This document shows positions 33,736 through 46,766 of a DNA stretch of 64,000 nt, in pieces. A program made the position numbers and the translations under genes. The notes below the pieces were generated by a model. It saw nothing but the letters and a program-made list of their open reading frames with translations, made no database searches and had not been told where the DNA came from. The stretch is from Ectobius pallidus (taxonomy: Eukaryota; Arthropoda; Insecta; Blattodea; Ectobiidae). The stretch is taken from assembly GCA_964059195.1 (NCBI GenBank), contig CAXKWD010000005.1, forward strand, positions 43,911,825 to 43,975,824. The letters are read 5' to 3'. The stretch's first letter is position 1, and each line of letters opens with the position of its first letter.

Positions 33736-34145
33736 ATAATGCTATTCGTCTGCTGCGGATTCTCTGGCCAGTTTAGCGTACCGGTACATGACTCCATATA
33801 TCCAAGCAATATGAATTAATTCTTCTAATCAGAAGTAGTTGATAATTGACTATTGATTACTTTCTTTCAGACGGTCATAATATTATTCACAGAAATGAAT
33901 GTAAGATATGTTTATGTAACAAAGGAATTCTTCTGTCAATTAAGCTATGGCTTATATTATAAAGTATGAGTGGTCACTAGGACCCCCTAGCGATAACTTA
34001 AGTTCAAATTACTGCCATTTTTATATATGTTGTCGTCACCTTCTGAATACCTTGTGCATTGACATCATTGGTCATTAAAATCTAAGTTGCTTTTAATAGT
34101 TACTAATAAGAAACTTCTACTAACTTACAACATCTTCCTTGTGAT
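33736..34145. other. No gene seen
   Basis: AT-rich spacer; no recognisable feature. Confidence 0.35.
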
Positions 34146-34400
34146 GGACTTAATCACGAGGAGGGCGGGGAAAGACCTCTTTCATCATCAATGGCAGACG
34201 GTAGGATTGGGGTATTTTGGCAGCAGGCATACTTTCACGACAGTTATTGACACTTCTTTTGAGAAGAGTAGCTATTTTCGTATCAAGCAAGAAACATGGA
34301 GTTGTCCTCAGGAGGCTGAGTGCACCTCGTTAGACACCTCCCTACCTCAAAAAATCCTTAATGGTATATCCGCAGTGAGCAGCACCAATACGACCATGGT
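34146..34400 (-). mobile_element. SINE family 1 copy, strongly diverged
   Basis: Compared with the minus-strand copy at 59843-60157, the same landmarks follow in order: GGACTT, ATGGCAG, AGGATTGGGG, GCAGGCAT, a GAGTAGCTA-TTTCGTATCAAG block, GGAGGCTGAGTGCACCTCG, ACCTCCCTACCTCA and AAATCC. The tRNA head is barely recognisable. The 119-codon frame across this region is chance. Confidence 0.65.
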
Positions 34401-35851
34401 GATTTTTAGTTCAATTATTATATATTCGATGGCAGTAAGGTGCTGAAATGTATGTACCTAGGTATTATTCACTCAATGGTGGATTGTGGTTGGGGATTAT
34501 CTTGTCTTCGCCCATCGAGCTAACTAAAGACAGAACAACTCTGAATATGGAGTTAGCCAATAGAATCTTACGTAAGCCGTTGTTAGATGTGCAGTCTGCA
34601 GCTGTCTCTGTCTAACAGGGGTTATATTGGTATTGATAAGCAGGCAAACTGATAACTTTTCGTCCATTTCGATTGCTTCTGAACCAGTTCGTACCCTTCG
34701 TGTGTTTTATAAGGAGCAACACGGGCTAACAGTTCTGATTTAGTTTATGTGGGACCGTATGCTACATTGTGTTTTGAAGCCGTTCATGAACCTCTCTTTT
34801 GTGAATTTGCTGTGGGTATTTTAATAGCATAGACTAATAAAAAAAGTTATTAGTACTAATAATATTATTGAATCCTCTTCCAAGTAATTCAGAAATTAGG
34901 ATAAAAGCGACGAGGGAACTTTTGTTTTTACTTAACAGATACACTGAAAAATCCATTGCCGAAGTTAATACGGTATTTTAGGGTAAAAGTGTGAGGGTTG
35001 TTTGTATTGATGTTTGCAAACTTTAACCACAAAAAATAATGGAATTGTGCTTCATGTTGAAGGTGGTGCATTCTAACCTCAGTCTGGTAGGCTGAACAAA
35101 GGAAAATTGTGATTATGCCATGCGAAACCTACAGGTGAAAACCAGAATCACGATTCAGGTGGAGGGGAACTAAGTGCGAATACACGAGGGCGAGTGCAAT
35201 TGAAGATGTGCATACTTGCTTTATGGAAGAAGTCGGCCTCTTCTGTTCCTACCTCATGCTCCGAGTTGTGCTGCATTTACTGTAGAACTGAGAAGCTGTT
35301 TCTCAGACTGGCGAGTTTCAAGTTGTTTTGTTCTTCAAAACCCGAGTTTACGCTCGTCAGTCCGTCTAGTCAGAGACATTATGATAAGACACCTGACAAA
35401 ATGATAAACTTTTTTTCGGTGAAGTTGAACGCTTGAAGACAACTTTTTACAGGTGGCTGCATGCCGTTTTTTCTTAGAAACACAAACAAACCATATTTGA
35501 GGTTATAATGTTATTTGGAACCTACAGAATTCATATATAAACTCATCTGATCCCTGAAAATCTGCGACATATAATAAAAATTGTGAAGAGGTGGACGCTT
35601 GTATAGCCTCATTTGAGTTTATAATATTGTATATTATGAACCGGCAAGAAACACCTGTTGGAGTAAAGCACTAACTCCTTAGCATTGTATTTTGCTTTCT
35701 GGAACTGAACACTCGAATAAATGTACTTACTTTTGTAATTGATTAAGAGGTGAAACCAGTCGTATTTCAAACTTCGTCTAGTATTTTTACCCATTTCTAA
35801 AATCAATTTTTATTTCGCTTAAAACACGCCAGCCATATTTTGGCTATGAGA
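34401..35851. other. No gene seen
   Basis: No recognisable gene or repeat. An 80-codon plus-strand frame at 35194-35436 is cysteine- and serine-rich but opens on a non-ATG codon and matches no family known to me. Confidence 0.35.
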
Positions 35852-36320
35852 GAAGCAGGATGACCAACTGTCCTCCTTGCATTAAGGCATATAGTGGCAG
35901 GTAGATTCTATTTTAGTGGCAGTTAGGTTAGGTTAGTTTAGTTTGGTTTGGTTAGGTTGGTTAGGTTATGAACAGCGATATAGTTTAGTAGGGCATATAG
36001 AATTCATGCGTTTCGAAAATGTGCCAAATTATATCTCCCGCGAGGTTTGTCGTGTTGGTCAACCTGTCTACTCAGAATTCTAGCGGCTCTGGTGGTGGAC
36101 GAAGCAGAATGACCAACTGTCGTTCTTCCACATAATTTCTTATCCACCTCTGCGTTAAGGTAAGTGGTGGCAGGTAGATTCGAGTTTAGTGGCAGTTAGG
36201 TTAGGTTATGTTATGTTATGTTAGGTTAGGTTATGAACAGTGATATTACTTTCGTAGGGCATAATGAATTCTAGCATTTAAAAAATGTTGGTCAACCTGT
36301 TTACCCAGAATTATAGCTCC
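35852..36320 (+). repeat. Tandem duplication (249-bp period) with TTAGG-type tracts
   Basis: Two diverged copies start at 35852 and 36101 (GAAGCAG-ATGACCAACTGTC). Each contains GGCAGGTAGATTC, a TTTAGTGGCAG block, then a run of GGTTA-type pentamers (GTTAGGTTAGGTTAG in the first, GTTAGGTTAGGTTATGTTATG in the second), ATGAACAG-GATAT, GTAGGGCATA and GGTCAACCTGT. The pentamer is the arthropod telomere repeat TTAGG in degenerate interstitial form. The complementary AACCTAACGTAACCTAACC occurs nearby at about 36630-36648. Confidence 0.8.
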
Positions 36321-38227
36321 AGGCGATAAAATAGCCGTCAGTTGTATGTTATTATCATGATTATCAAGAAAATTACAGGATTTATTTATATATAAGAACA
36401 GTTTCCTACCTAATTATAATCCTTGCACCTAGGGACACATTTTTTACGTTGTTTAAAATTAAAACTGTAATGCTAAGGCAATAGGGCTGGCAAGACGTCA
36501 CACACTTATGGAATTGTCTAACAGAATGATCAATAGGCTATACCGAATGATTCAATATTGTACAGATGCACATTGCCTCTTACTCAGGATAATCAGCTAA
36601 TCGCTAACTAAACTACTGTCACTGTTGTCAACCTAACGTAACCTAACCAAACCTGTCTAGAACTGCATGTCACAAACCTAGAACTAGTCCTAACCGATAA
36701 CTTATTTATCTGAGTATAAAGCATTGTTTACTACTTCTGATGAGAGGAAAGATCCTAGGCAGCTAATAGCCGTGAGAGTCAAGCTACCGAGAGCAGAGTG
36801 CATGCGGAGAACTATTATAGTAGGCTAAACTCAAGGCTCCAACCTTCTCCAGTTCGATATAGGTCCTATGCATCTTATGTTTTGCTAATATTTAATATTG
36901 TAGGTGTATGCCATAACACAGCATCATATAACATCAAAATTATGTTGTTTAGTAAATTTTTGACGAAAATAATTCAAAGAACTTCCAGACGTATAGTTTT
37001 CACACGTTGGAACGTGTTCTAGAGTTATTTATTTCTTATATGATTTTTTATCTGCTGTAATCTATAAAAAGAACAGATTCTTTTTCTCGAGTACTAAAGG
37101 TAGTCATACCAGCTTGTATCAATATTATAAAAAAAGAGTGGTTTTAGGTTTTTCATAAGTACAGCAAATAGTAACCGATATAGGCCTACTAGTTGTTCCT
37201 TCCTTGCCTCTTTTCTCCCCACAACGACCGGTGTAAAGAAAATCTCCTCTTAAAATTTTCTCAGGAGTATGAAAATTCATAACCTATTTTCCCGTAATAT
37301 ATAGGCCTATACATATGCAGCCGTTTGGGCATGACAGACTTACAGATTAGACAGACACAAAGAGTTCAAAAGCACAGAAATGACGATATTTACTCCCACG
37401 TGAATAATTACTTAACATACGTAAATAATTAACAGCCTTATGTATTTTAATATAATATGATCACGTAATCAAATGACAGCTTTACTTGAGAGAAAAATAA
37501 CAATATTAAAATTTAAAAAAAGGTATTACACTAACATTAGAACGATTTGTTCTACCGGCATGTGTCATAGTACTGTAGGCCTACTTGGTTCTTAGACCTG
37601 CCCAGCAATGCCAGGCCGAGCAAGCCACTTTGTTTCAATCACCAACTCCCCTCGTGTTATAATACAATTATTCCTACCTTATCTAGAGCAGTCCTGTGTC
37701 CATAGGAAGAATAATGTCTCCTTATAGTTTCTCTTGGAGCAAACAACACTTTAAAGCACTAAGGACACTCTAATTACACACTTATAAACACGAAATCGTT
37801 TTTACGTTACCCACGGCCACCACCTTCACGAGGCAATAGGAAACTGATACTGATATGTTTTGTTTTCATACCACTATGAATGATGGGAACTTTTAGCAGA
37901 GAAGACAGAAGAGGAATGCTATCCGCTGCAGCATTCCCACAAGGTGTTTCGAAGACAGTAACACAGTACGTTTCAATGTTATATTCACTGACTGAACATT
38001 TTATTAATGCTTGATGTACATGAAATAAAAACGAATTAAAATGAGACTGAATACCAACGGTGTTCAACAGGTTATCTTTGGTAGCACTGTTGTCTGTATA
38101 TTAGTAGAATCTTTATAAAAATAAGTTTATACCTGAATAGATTCCAAACATTCCAAGGAGTTGCGCGCATATGTAGGCTACAGCAAATTTTGTGTGTATG
38201 TGTGTTTTAAGTAATGTTAAGAAATGT
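36321..38227. other. No gene seen; one CCTAA-rich word
   Basis: AT-rich spacer. Apart from the CCTAA-rich word near 36630 and TG-rich words at about 38190-38245 next to the SINE, nothing was identified. An 86-codon minus-strand frame at 37807-38067 has no domain character. Confidence 0.35.
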
Positions 38228-38450
38228 GTGTGTATGCGTGTGTCAATATAAATGCGTATTTTCTAAAACCCATCTTTAACCTTACACACAGATATCTGTA
38301 AGGAAAAGACCAACCCGACGCCAGGCATCCGAGGACAGTAAAAACACATAGGACAACTGACAGTTCACAACATACAACACTCTCGCCCCGCCGGGAATCG
38401 AAATGCTGCGCGTGGGAGGAAAGCAGATGCGCTACCAAACATCCGCGGCA
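38228..38450 (-). mobile_element. tRNA-derived SINE, family 4
   Basis: On the minus strand the head reads CCGCGGATGTTTGGTAGCGC (an A-box-like GGTAGCGC) and is followed after a typical spacing by a B-box-like TTTCGATTCCCGGCGGGG (complement near 38389-38406). The body includes TGTCCTCGGATGCCTGGCGT and GGGTTGGTCTTTTCC, ending in a CACACA-type tail. No TSD fixed. The 73-codon minus-strand frame is a by-product. Confidence 0.7.
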
Positions 38451-38866
38451 GCATTATATATAGGTCTATATATCCACATGTTAATATTCAAAGGGCAGTA
38501 AATAACATTAAAGTAAATAAAAACCTGTTCGGCTTTTTGTGATAAGTTTGTGGTTAATGAGATAATTACGTTGAAAAGTTCCGCAGAATGGCAACAGCGC
38601 ACTCCAAGATAGCTCTTTCTGTGACATTGATCTCACATCGGGACGATGACACTCTTGCCTCAATATTTCGCGGATCGTGTAGCTCAAGTCACAATCTCTG
38701 TATATTTAATTTGCTCGAAAACTGTCAACTCTGTAGAAAATTATAAAAGAAAAATTCCTTATTTTTTCTTTTCTGACAGAACAATAGTACAATAAGGATA
38801 ACACTTACCGAGTTAAGCATGATTAAACTTGATGGATTTTTTTCTGAGAACAGTACGGTAGTCACT
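38451..38866. other. No gene seen
   Basis: Spacer between a SINE and a truncated LINE; nothing recognisable. Confidence 0.35.
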
Positions 38867-39740
38867 TTAGACCTGCAAATATATTTACATTTTCGGCTTG
38901 ATACAATCAACGACTCTCTTTCAAAGCTTAATGACGACCTACACTCGATAGTAAAAGGTCAACAAAATTTGGACTGAATTTGAACCCAGGCAAGACACAA
39001 TGCATTCTGATTGAAAAAAAAACATATTGCTATCTTCTATTTACAACACCGAACTTTTGCCTGTGACTCTGAACAACACATTATTATTCCATACAGTAGA
39101 ACTAAAAAATATTGGGGTGTACTCTGACTCTGACATGACCTGGAATATACAAATGAAACATATCTGTAAAAAAGTATTTTCTATTATGCATTTACTAAAT
39201 AGACTAAAAAATTTCCTACCTGCTAAACTAAAGCAGATATTAGTGCAGTCACTTGTGATGCTATACTTCGACTATTGCGATGTCCTGTTCACTGACCTAA
39301 GTGTTGAATTATCCTGTAAGCTACAACGTGTTCAGAATTCTTGTGTCCGTCACATATTCAAAATACGTCAATACGATCATGTCTCAGGTTATTTTGAGCA
39401 ATTATCCTGGCTTCGAGTAAAGGACAGACGCCTACTACACTCCCTAACCCTACTCTTTCAGATACTTAATAATACTGCACCTAATTATTTAGTCTCCCGT
39501 TTCTCACTGTTATCTTCCCAACATAACCGCGACACACGACCTCAGAATAACAGTCTACTGTCAATTCCACGCCATCAAACTTCTCTGTACTCTGCCTCAT
39601 TCACTATAGCCATCACCCGCACCTGGAACTCCCTTCCGCCGGACATCAGGGGTAGCCGGAGCTACAGATTTTTAGGTCAAAGTCATTCAAGTATCTCGGT
39701 GCTAACTAGAATGAATGTCTCGTTATCTAGTCTAGGTTAA
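38867..39740 (+). pseudogene. LINE reverse transcriptase, post-catalytic fragment
   Basis: Coding similarity starts just after the YADD position (DLQIYLHF), continues DSLSKLNDDLHSI, then needs a frameshift to KFGLNLNPGKTQCILI and another in an A run near 39010 to reach the 237-codon open frame. That frame has KNIGVYSDSDMTWN, HICKKVFSIMHLLNRLKNFL, LVMLYFDYCDV, LQRVQNSCVRHIF, FEQLSWLRVKDRRLLHSLTL and ITRTWNSLPPDI, the thumb and C-terminal signature of CR1/Jockey-type pol proteins. Endonuclease and catalytic RT are missing. At least two frameshifts mark it as dead. Confidence 0.85.
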
Positions 39741-40115
39741 TTTATATTGTACATTATTTTCATAGCACTTAGCCTATATTGCTTCAATTTGTTAATTTCT
39801 TAGTTGTAAGTTTCAATTTTAGTGCATATTATAGTGTAATATTATAATTAGTGCCTATTTTATTATATTAAATTGTTTAATTCACTTTGTTTTCACTGCA
39901 TATTATTGGACGCATATTGCCTTATGTTTTAATATAGGCATATCAATATTGTATTATTATTCTGTTTTTAGCATTTGGTATTATTATGTATGCTATCTAT
40001 TGTATTGGTTTTTTGTAGATTTCTTTTAAAGTATTTTGTATTGATCCTGGTTGAGTGGAAGATAAAGGCCATATGGCCTTAACTCTGCCAGGCAAAATAA
40101 AACATTATTGTTATT
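38867..40115 (+). mobile_element. CR1/Jockey-type LINE, 5'-truncated
   Basis: The insertion contains the RT C-terminal region (38867-39740) and an AT-rich 3' UTR that ends AAAGGCCATATGGCCTTAAC then TCTGCCAGGCAAAATAAA, followed by an ATT-type tail at about 40100-40120. The GGCCTTAACTCTGCCAG word near the end is, from memory, common in insect LINE 3' ends. No TSD could be fixed. Confidence 0.8.
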
Positions 40116-42951
40116 ATTATGATACTTGAATTTTTTATTTGTTTCTACCGAAGGAATAACCTTTTAAAATCCTCATATATATTTTTTTTTATATATATGT
40201 GTGTGTATGTGTATATATGTATACCAGGTTCCCTGTCATACTTTTAAATTAGGCTATTGAAGATTTCTCAAATTTTTCATATAGGCACATCGCATCTTTC
40301 CCTCACTGTACAAATAAATTTGACGATATTACTGCAATCCATTGAGGAAATGCAGGCTATCAAAATGAAAAGTATTTTAAATATACACTTCTTAGGTACA
40401 AATGGAACTGAATATATGGGATATTTTGGTGACTAACAGCAACATTAACACATAACGTTTAACATACCGGCAACTGTTTCGAAACAGGTAAACATGCGCA
40501 ATAGATGTAGTTATCTGAGTGCACAAACTATTTTAGTATGTAATAAAGGGAAGAACTTTTCAGAAACTTTTTCTGATTGGATGGAACCAACCATATCCTT
40601 TTCAAAGTAACTAGTACTTGTGCTAAACATTAAACTAGTAATTATACCTAGTTGATTGATTAAAAACATTAAATTACGCCTACTTGCATCCTTAATACCT
40701 AGGAAGTTAGCCCTACTTGCATCCCCAACACCTGTGATGGCCTATTTATTCATGATGAATGAAATGAATGATGGTGAGATTTTAATGGGATGAATGTGAA
40801 TTGAAGGAAATTAACTTCCTATCACAAGTAAAACCACATCATTCTAAGTGTTGTGATACGTTTAATATTTTAAGTTTTTGCCTATAATATGGCTGAAATG
40901 AACCAAAATTTCATAAATTACTAGCTATAATATTATCTATCCGTAGCTATCGGACAATGTTATGAAGTTGGCTAGTAGTAAATAATTTTAAATCTGCGTA
41001 ATACATACATTACATAACTTTTTAAAAATAATCGCACAAACACAAGGAAATATCGATGCTGAAGAAACTCAGAGACCCTAAATTTTGATCAAAATCAAAT
41101 GTTTGTACAATAATCTCCTGCTCAATGACTTACCAGGGTGGCCAGATTTTTGATGGCCAAAAAGGAATATACCCTATAGTTAATTTTCTAGTGAAAAAAC
41201 TATCATACTCAAGTGTCACGAAGCTGATCAATAAACTTATTTAGTCAATGTGACTTTTATATTATTTTGAACAGAATAATATTTACATTTGTTTTTGTGG
41301 AATAATCTTTTTGGCACATTGAGCAGAAAGTTTTGTAAATATCAATATTTCGTGATCTTTTACTAGCCTACTGGGATATCTTGAAGTACCAGTACCTGGT
41401 TATATTGATACTTATTTTTCCAACATTGGCATGCTATTCAAGCCTTTTGCACCAAAGTTAAAACACTTAAATAAAATTGCAAATATGAAGCTGTTGACAA
41501 GAACTATTAGGCCTAGTAAAAATATTGACACAGTGGTTTGGTAATAAGCAATAAGCATTGTCCAATCATGGGATGCAGCGTGTGTTTGGGATATGCATGC
41601 CTTTCAGTATTTTAATATCCAAATATACAGTTAGGCTTATCTCTTTTCTTGTCCGTATATTACGTTTTACCTTTTATATTATTAATTGAAGTATTTTATC
41701 AAGTGTTAAAATTTATTTATTTTTGGGAGATGTATTCCCTTGTGTATTTTCTTTCTTTCTTCAATTACCAATCAACACAGAGTATTGTCCCGTGTAGTGA
41801 TGTTTGTGAATAATATGATCTTATACACAATATTTTTAAAGTGTCACAAATAATACAACTACCGGTACTACTATAGTGGAATGCTAACGGTGGAGGGCCG
41901 TCTACAGATTATTATTATGACATACCGTTATCCCTACACACTGACAAGACTAATCGAATCAATAAACCAGACATTGTATACTATGTGATATATCCAGAAT
42001 AGCAGCATTTATCATACATGTCACACGCCCATCAGATTACAATATGCATAAAGCTCAGGCAGAGACGATATCAAAATAACCCCTTGCAATATAATACAAA
42101 GAGATATGCAAGCTCAGAACTGTAGAGTTATGCCCTCGAATATAGAGGTAATGATTTGACCATCAAGAACTTTGGAGAAATAGTTACACGAAACCCATCC
42201 CGGCGACCGAGACGGTAGCGTCGTGGAATCGTATTAGTGAAATTACGTGTTTCCCACTCGCATAAGTGAATGCCGAATTGGAATTAACTTGCCTGGATTT
42301 TATAATATAAACATGTAACGAATGGTAAAAGATCAAAAGACAATAAAGCGTTAGTATATAAGTAAATACCGGTAATTTAAAACTGGCAAAATCTATAATG
42401 ATAATGTATGCACGATATTTTTGCACTCTCGTAATTTTCAAATCAGGTACGATATTATATGGAATATATTATATTATATATATGGGACGATATTAAATCA
42501 GGTCCTTCTTATAATAAATCTGGAATTACTCATCTGAAAGAAAAACTCTAATAATAATAATAATAATATTAATAGTACAGCATTATACTAATAGCCTAAC
42601 TTATAATATATTACTGTCGATGTTTCGAGAAACCACCTGGCCTATATGACAGTAATATATTGTAGTAATACATTTCTGTTCTTATGTTCACTTCCTCCGA
42701 GCCAGACGTCGTTAATACATATGAATGAGGATCAGTCAGAAAATATTTTCATTCTGGTTTGAATTATCTGTATAATTTTATGTTTTAATAAATATTTTGG
42801 CTAAAAAATGTAACTAAAAACGTCCTATTTCGATACATCAAAGGGGTGTTTAATATCCACTCTGCGCTTTGAAATAAATTATTATTATTTATATTATTAT
42901 TGTTACATAAAAAGTGTTGCAAATTCATGACATCTATGAATGAAAGGCAAT
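40116..42951. other. No gene seen; microsatellite and one hairpin
   Basis: A mixed (TA)/(TG) run lies at about 40178-40225. At about 42604-42660, AATATATTACTGTC and GACAGTAATATATT form a 14-bp inverted pair with a short loop. A small (AAT)n run sits at about 42551-42569. The remainder is AT-rich and unrecognised. Confidence 0.45.
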
Positions 42952-42953
42952 TA

Positions 42954-43673
42954 TACTTGATCCAAGATGTATACGGAGCAAACGTAAACAACCCAGTGTG
43001 ATTGTTCAAAGCACAGTTCACAAGAGTTCGTTTTTGAGACGATTACAAACAGTAATGTCAATTGAACCTTCTTTTTTTATACTAATCGCCGATGGTCCCG
43101 TGTTAGATTTCCATATTTTGTATATATTTACAATCTGTATCTTCTCGCCGTTGGACAAACCTTTTCCTCGCACGTTTATTTATTGGTGACGTAAGTTTCG
43201 AAGGACCTGGCTCGCAATTTTCTTCTACAAAATTAGAGGCCTTGTCTATTACTTTTACTTACAATATGTGCTGTATTTCATCACGCATTATGTAAAAAAA
43301 ATAGAATGAATTAATTATACGTCTGGTTATAAAATAAAATACGTCTGGTATTTAGAAACTTATGTCAACAAATCTGCCAAGGCAACGATAAAAACAAATG
43401 AAATCTTCTTTGCTAGATATATGTTGTAAAACATGTAAGCCTGTGATATAAATATGAAATCAAGCAACTCACTTAACAGAACTTATGTTGTCACAATTAC
43501 ATAAGATATAAATAATTGTACGATGTGTGCGGAATTGAAGTAAACATCTGACTGAGCTTGTCGCACTGTCGTGAAGTATGCGCTGGTGCGATTGACCAAT
43601 GAAACGACAGGACAAAATTAGTCAAGGCAAGTCTGTTGTTTACTTTTTCTCCATACACTTCTTGGATCAAGTA
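42954..43673 (-). mobile_element. Tc1/mariner-type MITE, copy B (720 bp, TA-flanked)
   Basis: Terminal inverted repeats of about 40 bp start TACTTGATCCAAGA and include GTATGGAG/GTATACGGAG and GTAAACAAC; TA flanks both ends (42952-42953 and 43674-43675). In reverse it aligns along its length with copy A (17824-18705) but lacks the segment of about 160 bp that holds the transposase helix-turn-helix remnant. No coding capacity. Confidence 0.85.
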
Positions 43674-43675
43674 TA

Positions 43676-46600
43676 TGCGTTATAGTAATATTAAAATAAG
43701 CATTACCGTATAACTTATATACAAGGAAACTTGTATGGTTCATGAGCAGTGTGAACAATAAAACCTTAATAGCCCACGTATGGAAAATGAAAAGTGCACT
43801 GAAGAATCCTACAGTTTATTCATACGTAACTAACCTTATTCTTGATAGATATTTACAGGAGGGATAGCATGAAGGATGATTCTATCAGTTCATTGTGTAC
43901 CGCGTGCATCAGCAGCAGACCATATGAGAATTAATTAAGGCTGATAAGAATTAAATGCACGCCATACATTCCGTTTAGAAAGCAAGATAATAAGTTACAA
44001 AAACAAAGGACCATAGGCAATGTAACACTGACACTGAGCTCTTCTTAAATCACAATCACTCGCTAGATTTTTCATTGATGTCTTGAAGGTCTTCTTATGA
44101 GCAGAGATGATTGATACCGCCAAAAAATGAAACTTGCTGGTTTAAAAGATAAATTTAATGACAACTTCGGAGGACCACTTGGAAATTAATATTCAAGAAA
44201 TGATGTGAATAATAATAAATACATATATGCAGTAATTATATGCTGCATTTAACATTCACAGTCAATGTGATGCTTGAATTCACAAATTATAAACGCAATA
44301 ATAATGTTACTGAACTATATTGCGTATCAATGTAAATACAGCTATGTTGCGATGAAGTCAATGCAATATTACAAGCTGTATGAAATAATTTAGGTCTTAA
44401 AACACTCACTTGGTAATAAAGATTCCTTTGTAGCTAATATCACTCAAGAAGTAATCCTGAAGTCTAAATCAGGCCATAATTACGATAATCAATCCTTGAA
44501 GAAATGCCTGGTAGAGACACTAAATAAATTCAGCCAATCTTCAGTGAATAAAACGTGGAAAATTGCTTCTGTGCAATTAATACCAAGTATGAAGAGACTT
44601 TAACTCGCAGGAAGCGAAATATAAAGCTCTATGATGATAAAAACCACTGCTGGTTAAGTCCAGAATGAACTATAATCCTTAAAGAGGATTGTACAATGGA
44701 CGTAGAAGAAGGAATAATAGTTTGAATTAAAACAATGACTTATAACAATACTAGAAAATCAATCCCATTGGGCGAAGATTATAAAACGATTGAGCAATTA
44801 TAAATTTAAAGAAAAACGTGGATTGTGAAGCAATCAAAAAGAATAGTAAGAGAATGAAATAAAATATGTTTTATAATTATTCTGTACTTAAAATAATAAA
44901 AATATAAACCGAAAATAAACGTTGATTTGAGTTTAATAGAGAAAAGAACTAGTGATCAATTGTTTTTTGACAATAAAGATAATAATTACTAGGAGGCCGT
45001 GAGGAAATTGGCATTGAATAAAATATCACCAAAGCCGGAAGAAGACAAGAATAAATATTAAAGGATTATTATAGATAGCCAAGAAAATAAAAAACTCTAT
45101 CAAATCTCAAGTATCAAACATAACTGAACACATTGTAATCACAATCGTCGGATAATAAACATCATAATCGTGTATAATCGTCGGATTGTACCCTTCAGCA
45201 TGTCTCTGTCTTAAAATACGATGCTCATACAAGGTTTGTTTATCAATACGTTGCCAAATAGCTCTCTCTACGCCTACAAATGTGTATCAATTCATACCTC
45301 AGTCCAGGGTAGACTCAGTTTATAGTCAGACTGAGTCCGGGATCATTATAACATAATATAGACAGTAAAGAGCTTGTCGAATACATAGATATTTACAAAT
45401 GGATGTTGTATTTTTTAAGGATCCAAGTCGTTATATGTATACTGCAAGAGTGTATATAATTTCTTAAATATATGTCTAGTTTTCCTCGGAACTGTCTAGA
45501 ATGGCGAAGATTCGCATGAGTATAACTTACTAGTAATACAAGAATTCAATAATAGCCTACTTAAAACTACTAATACAGTGATACAATAATAATAATAATA
45601 ATAATGATAATAATAATAATGTTATACAAAACATTTTCAAAGCATAACTTTTAATGGCAGTTTCATTTTCTACTTACTCGAAACGGAGTAACTGTTCACA
45701 TAAGTCTGTTGAGTCCACTTACCTGTAAAAGAAAGAGGTGATATAACACAAATTACACTTTATGATATTTTGTTAGATTCCTTAAAATAGTGTAAGGTCC
45801 AGTTTAAATAAAAATAATGAGAAATTAGTACTTTCATGATTATTGAACTTGATCAAAATTTCTTCAAATACATGTCTAGAAGATTTCTTGTCAGTCAGCC
45901 GTCAAAACTTTAAAAGACTCATAAATACTTTAATGCTCTTGAAAGGTAATTAGAACACATTACCAACCAGCTGTTTTCAAGTCTTTGTAGGAACTGACCA
46001 ATGAAATTGGAAAGATAATCCATGAGGCATAAACAAACATATTTTGGACACATGGATACAGTATTTAATCGCGCAGAATATGTCGTTTATACGCTCGTAC
46101 TTTATCCAATGTAAGTTTCTTGTCTAAAGAAACCATATGGTGATAGTGTAAGTTAAAGACATGCAGCAACCGATCTGAGTGAGGTTTCGCAGGGTTTCTC
46201 TCTCTCTATATATATTTAAGGTGAATAAACCCCCGCGACAATAGACAGATGAACAAGAGCAAAGTTAACTGAATAAAATGCCAAAGTCAATTCATCAAAC
46301 ATTTTCCCTGTGTTCTATGATCAAGAGAAGTTGACGCGACGATCTTAGAACAAATGCGAAATCGGCTATTGGACCGGAGATATACCCTATGGCTCAGGTA
46401 ATCCGCGGGTGGAAGGCGGGGCCAAAAAAAGGGTAAGTTAAGATTTATAACAATAATGCAACTATATTTTGTGGTTAAGTTAATAGGTTTGCATAATACT
46501 TATAAACTAAAACTAAACTCTGTGGCTTTAAATTTTTGGAGGTTTATGCCTTCCACATTTACTTGAAAATTGTATGCTCCAAAATATTTGCTTGTGATAA

Positions 46601-46689
46601 ACCATTACCCTGATTTCAGAAATAGAAAATGTAGGGTATTATAATATACATATCAAATTCAAATTATACTTTTTACATAAGTCATGTCC
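43676..46689. other. Gene-free AT-rich spacer
   Basis: About 3 kb, very rich in A, with an (AAT)n run at about 45587-45620 and a TCTCTCTCTATATATA run near 46198. No gene or transposon end was recognised. The last few hundred bases may include the 5' UTR of the LINE that follows. Confidence 0.4.
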
Positions 46690-46766
46690 AAAAGCAGTTC
46701 CCAGTCTGGTCTACAGTCTGAAGTCATATAGTGAGGACGTACCCACTCCGCTCTCCGTACTTTGAA

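Noticed and set aside
34087..34446. 119-codon plus-strand open frame
   Set aside because: It runs through a diverged minus-strand SINE (34146-34400) and has no domain character; similarity to the other SINE copies explains the sequence.
35194..35436. 80-codon cysteine-rich frame as a small secreted peptide
   Set aside because: No ATG start, no signal peptide or regular cysteine pattern; probably chance.
35930..36235. CRISPR-like or true telomere array
   Set aside because: Only a few degenerate TTAGG-type pentamers within a local duplication; no spacers and no long array. No CRISPR or prokaryotic feature was seen anywhere.
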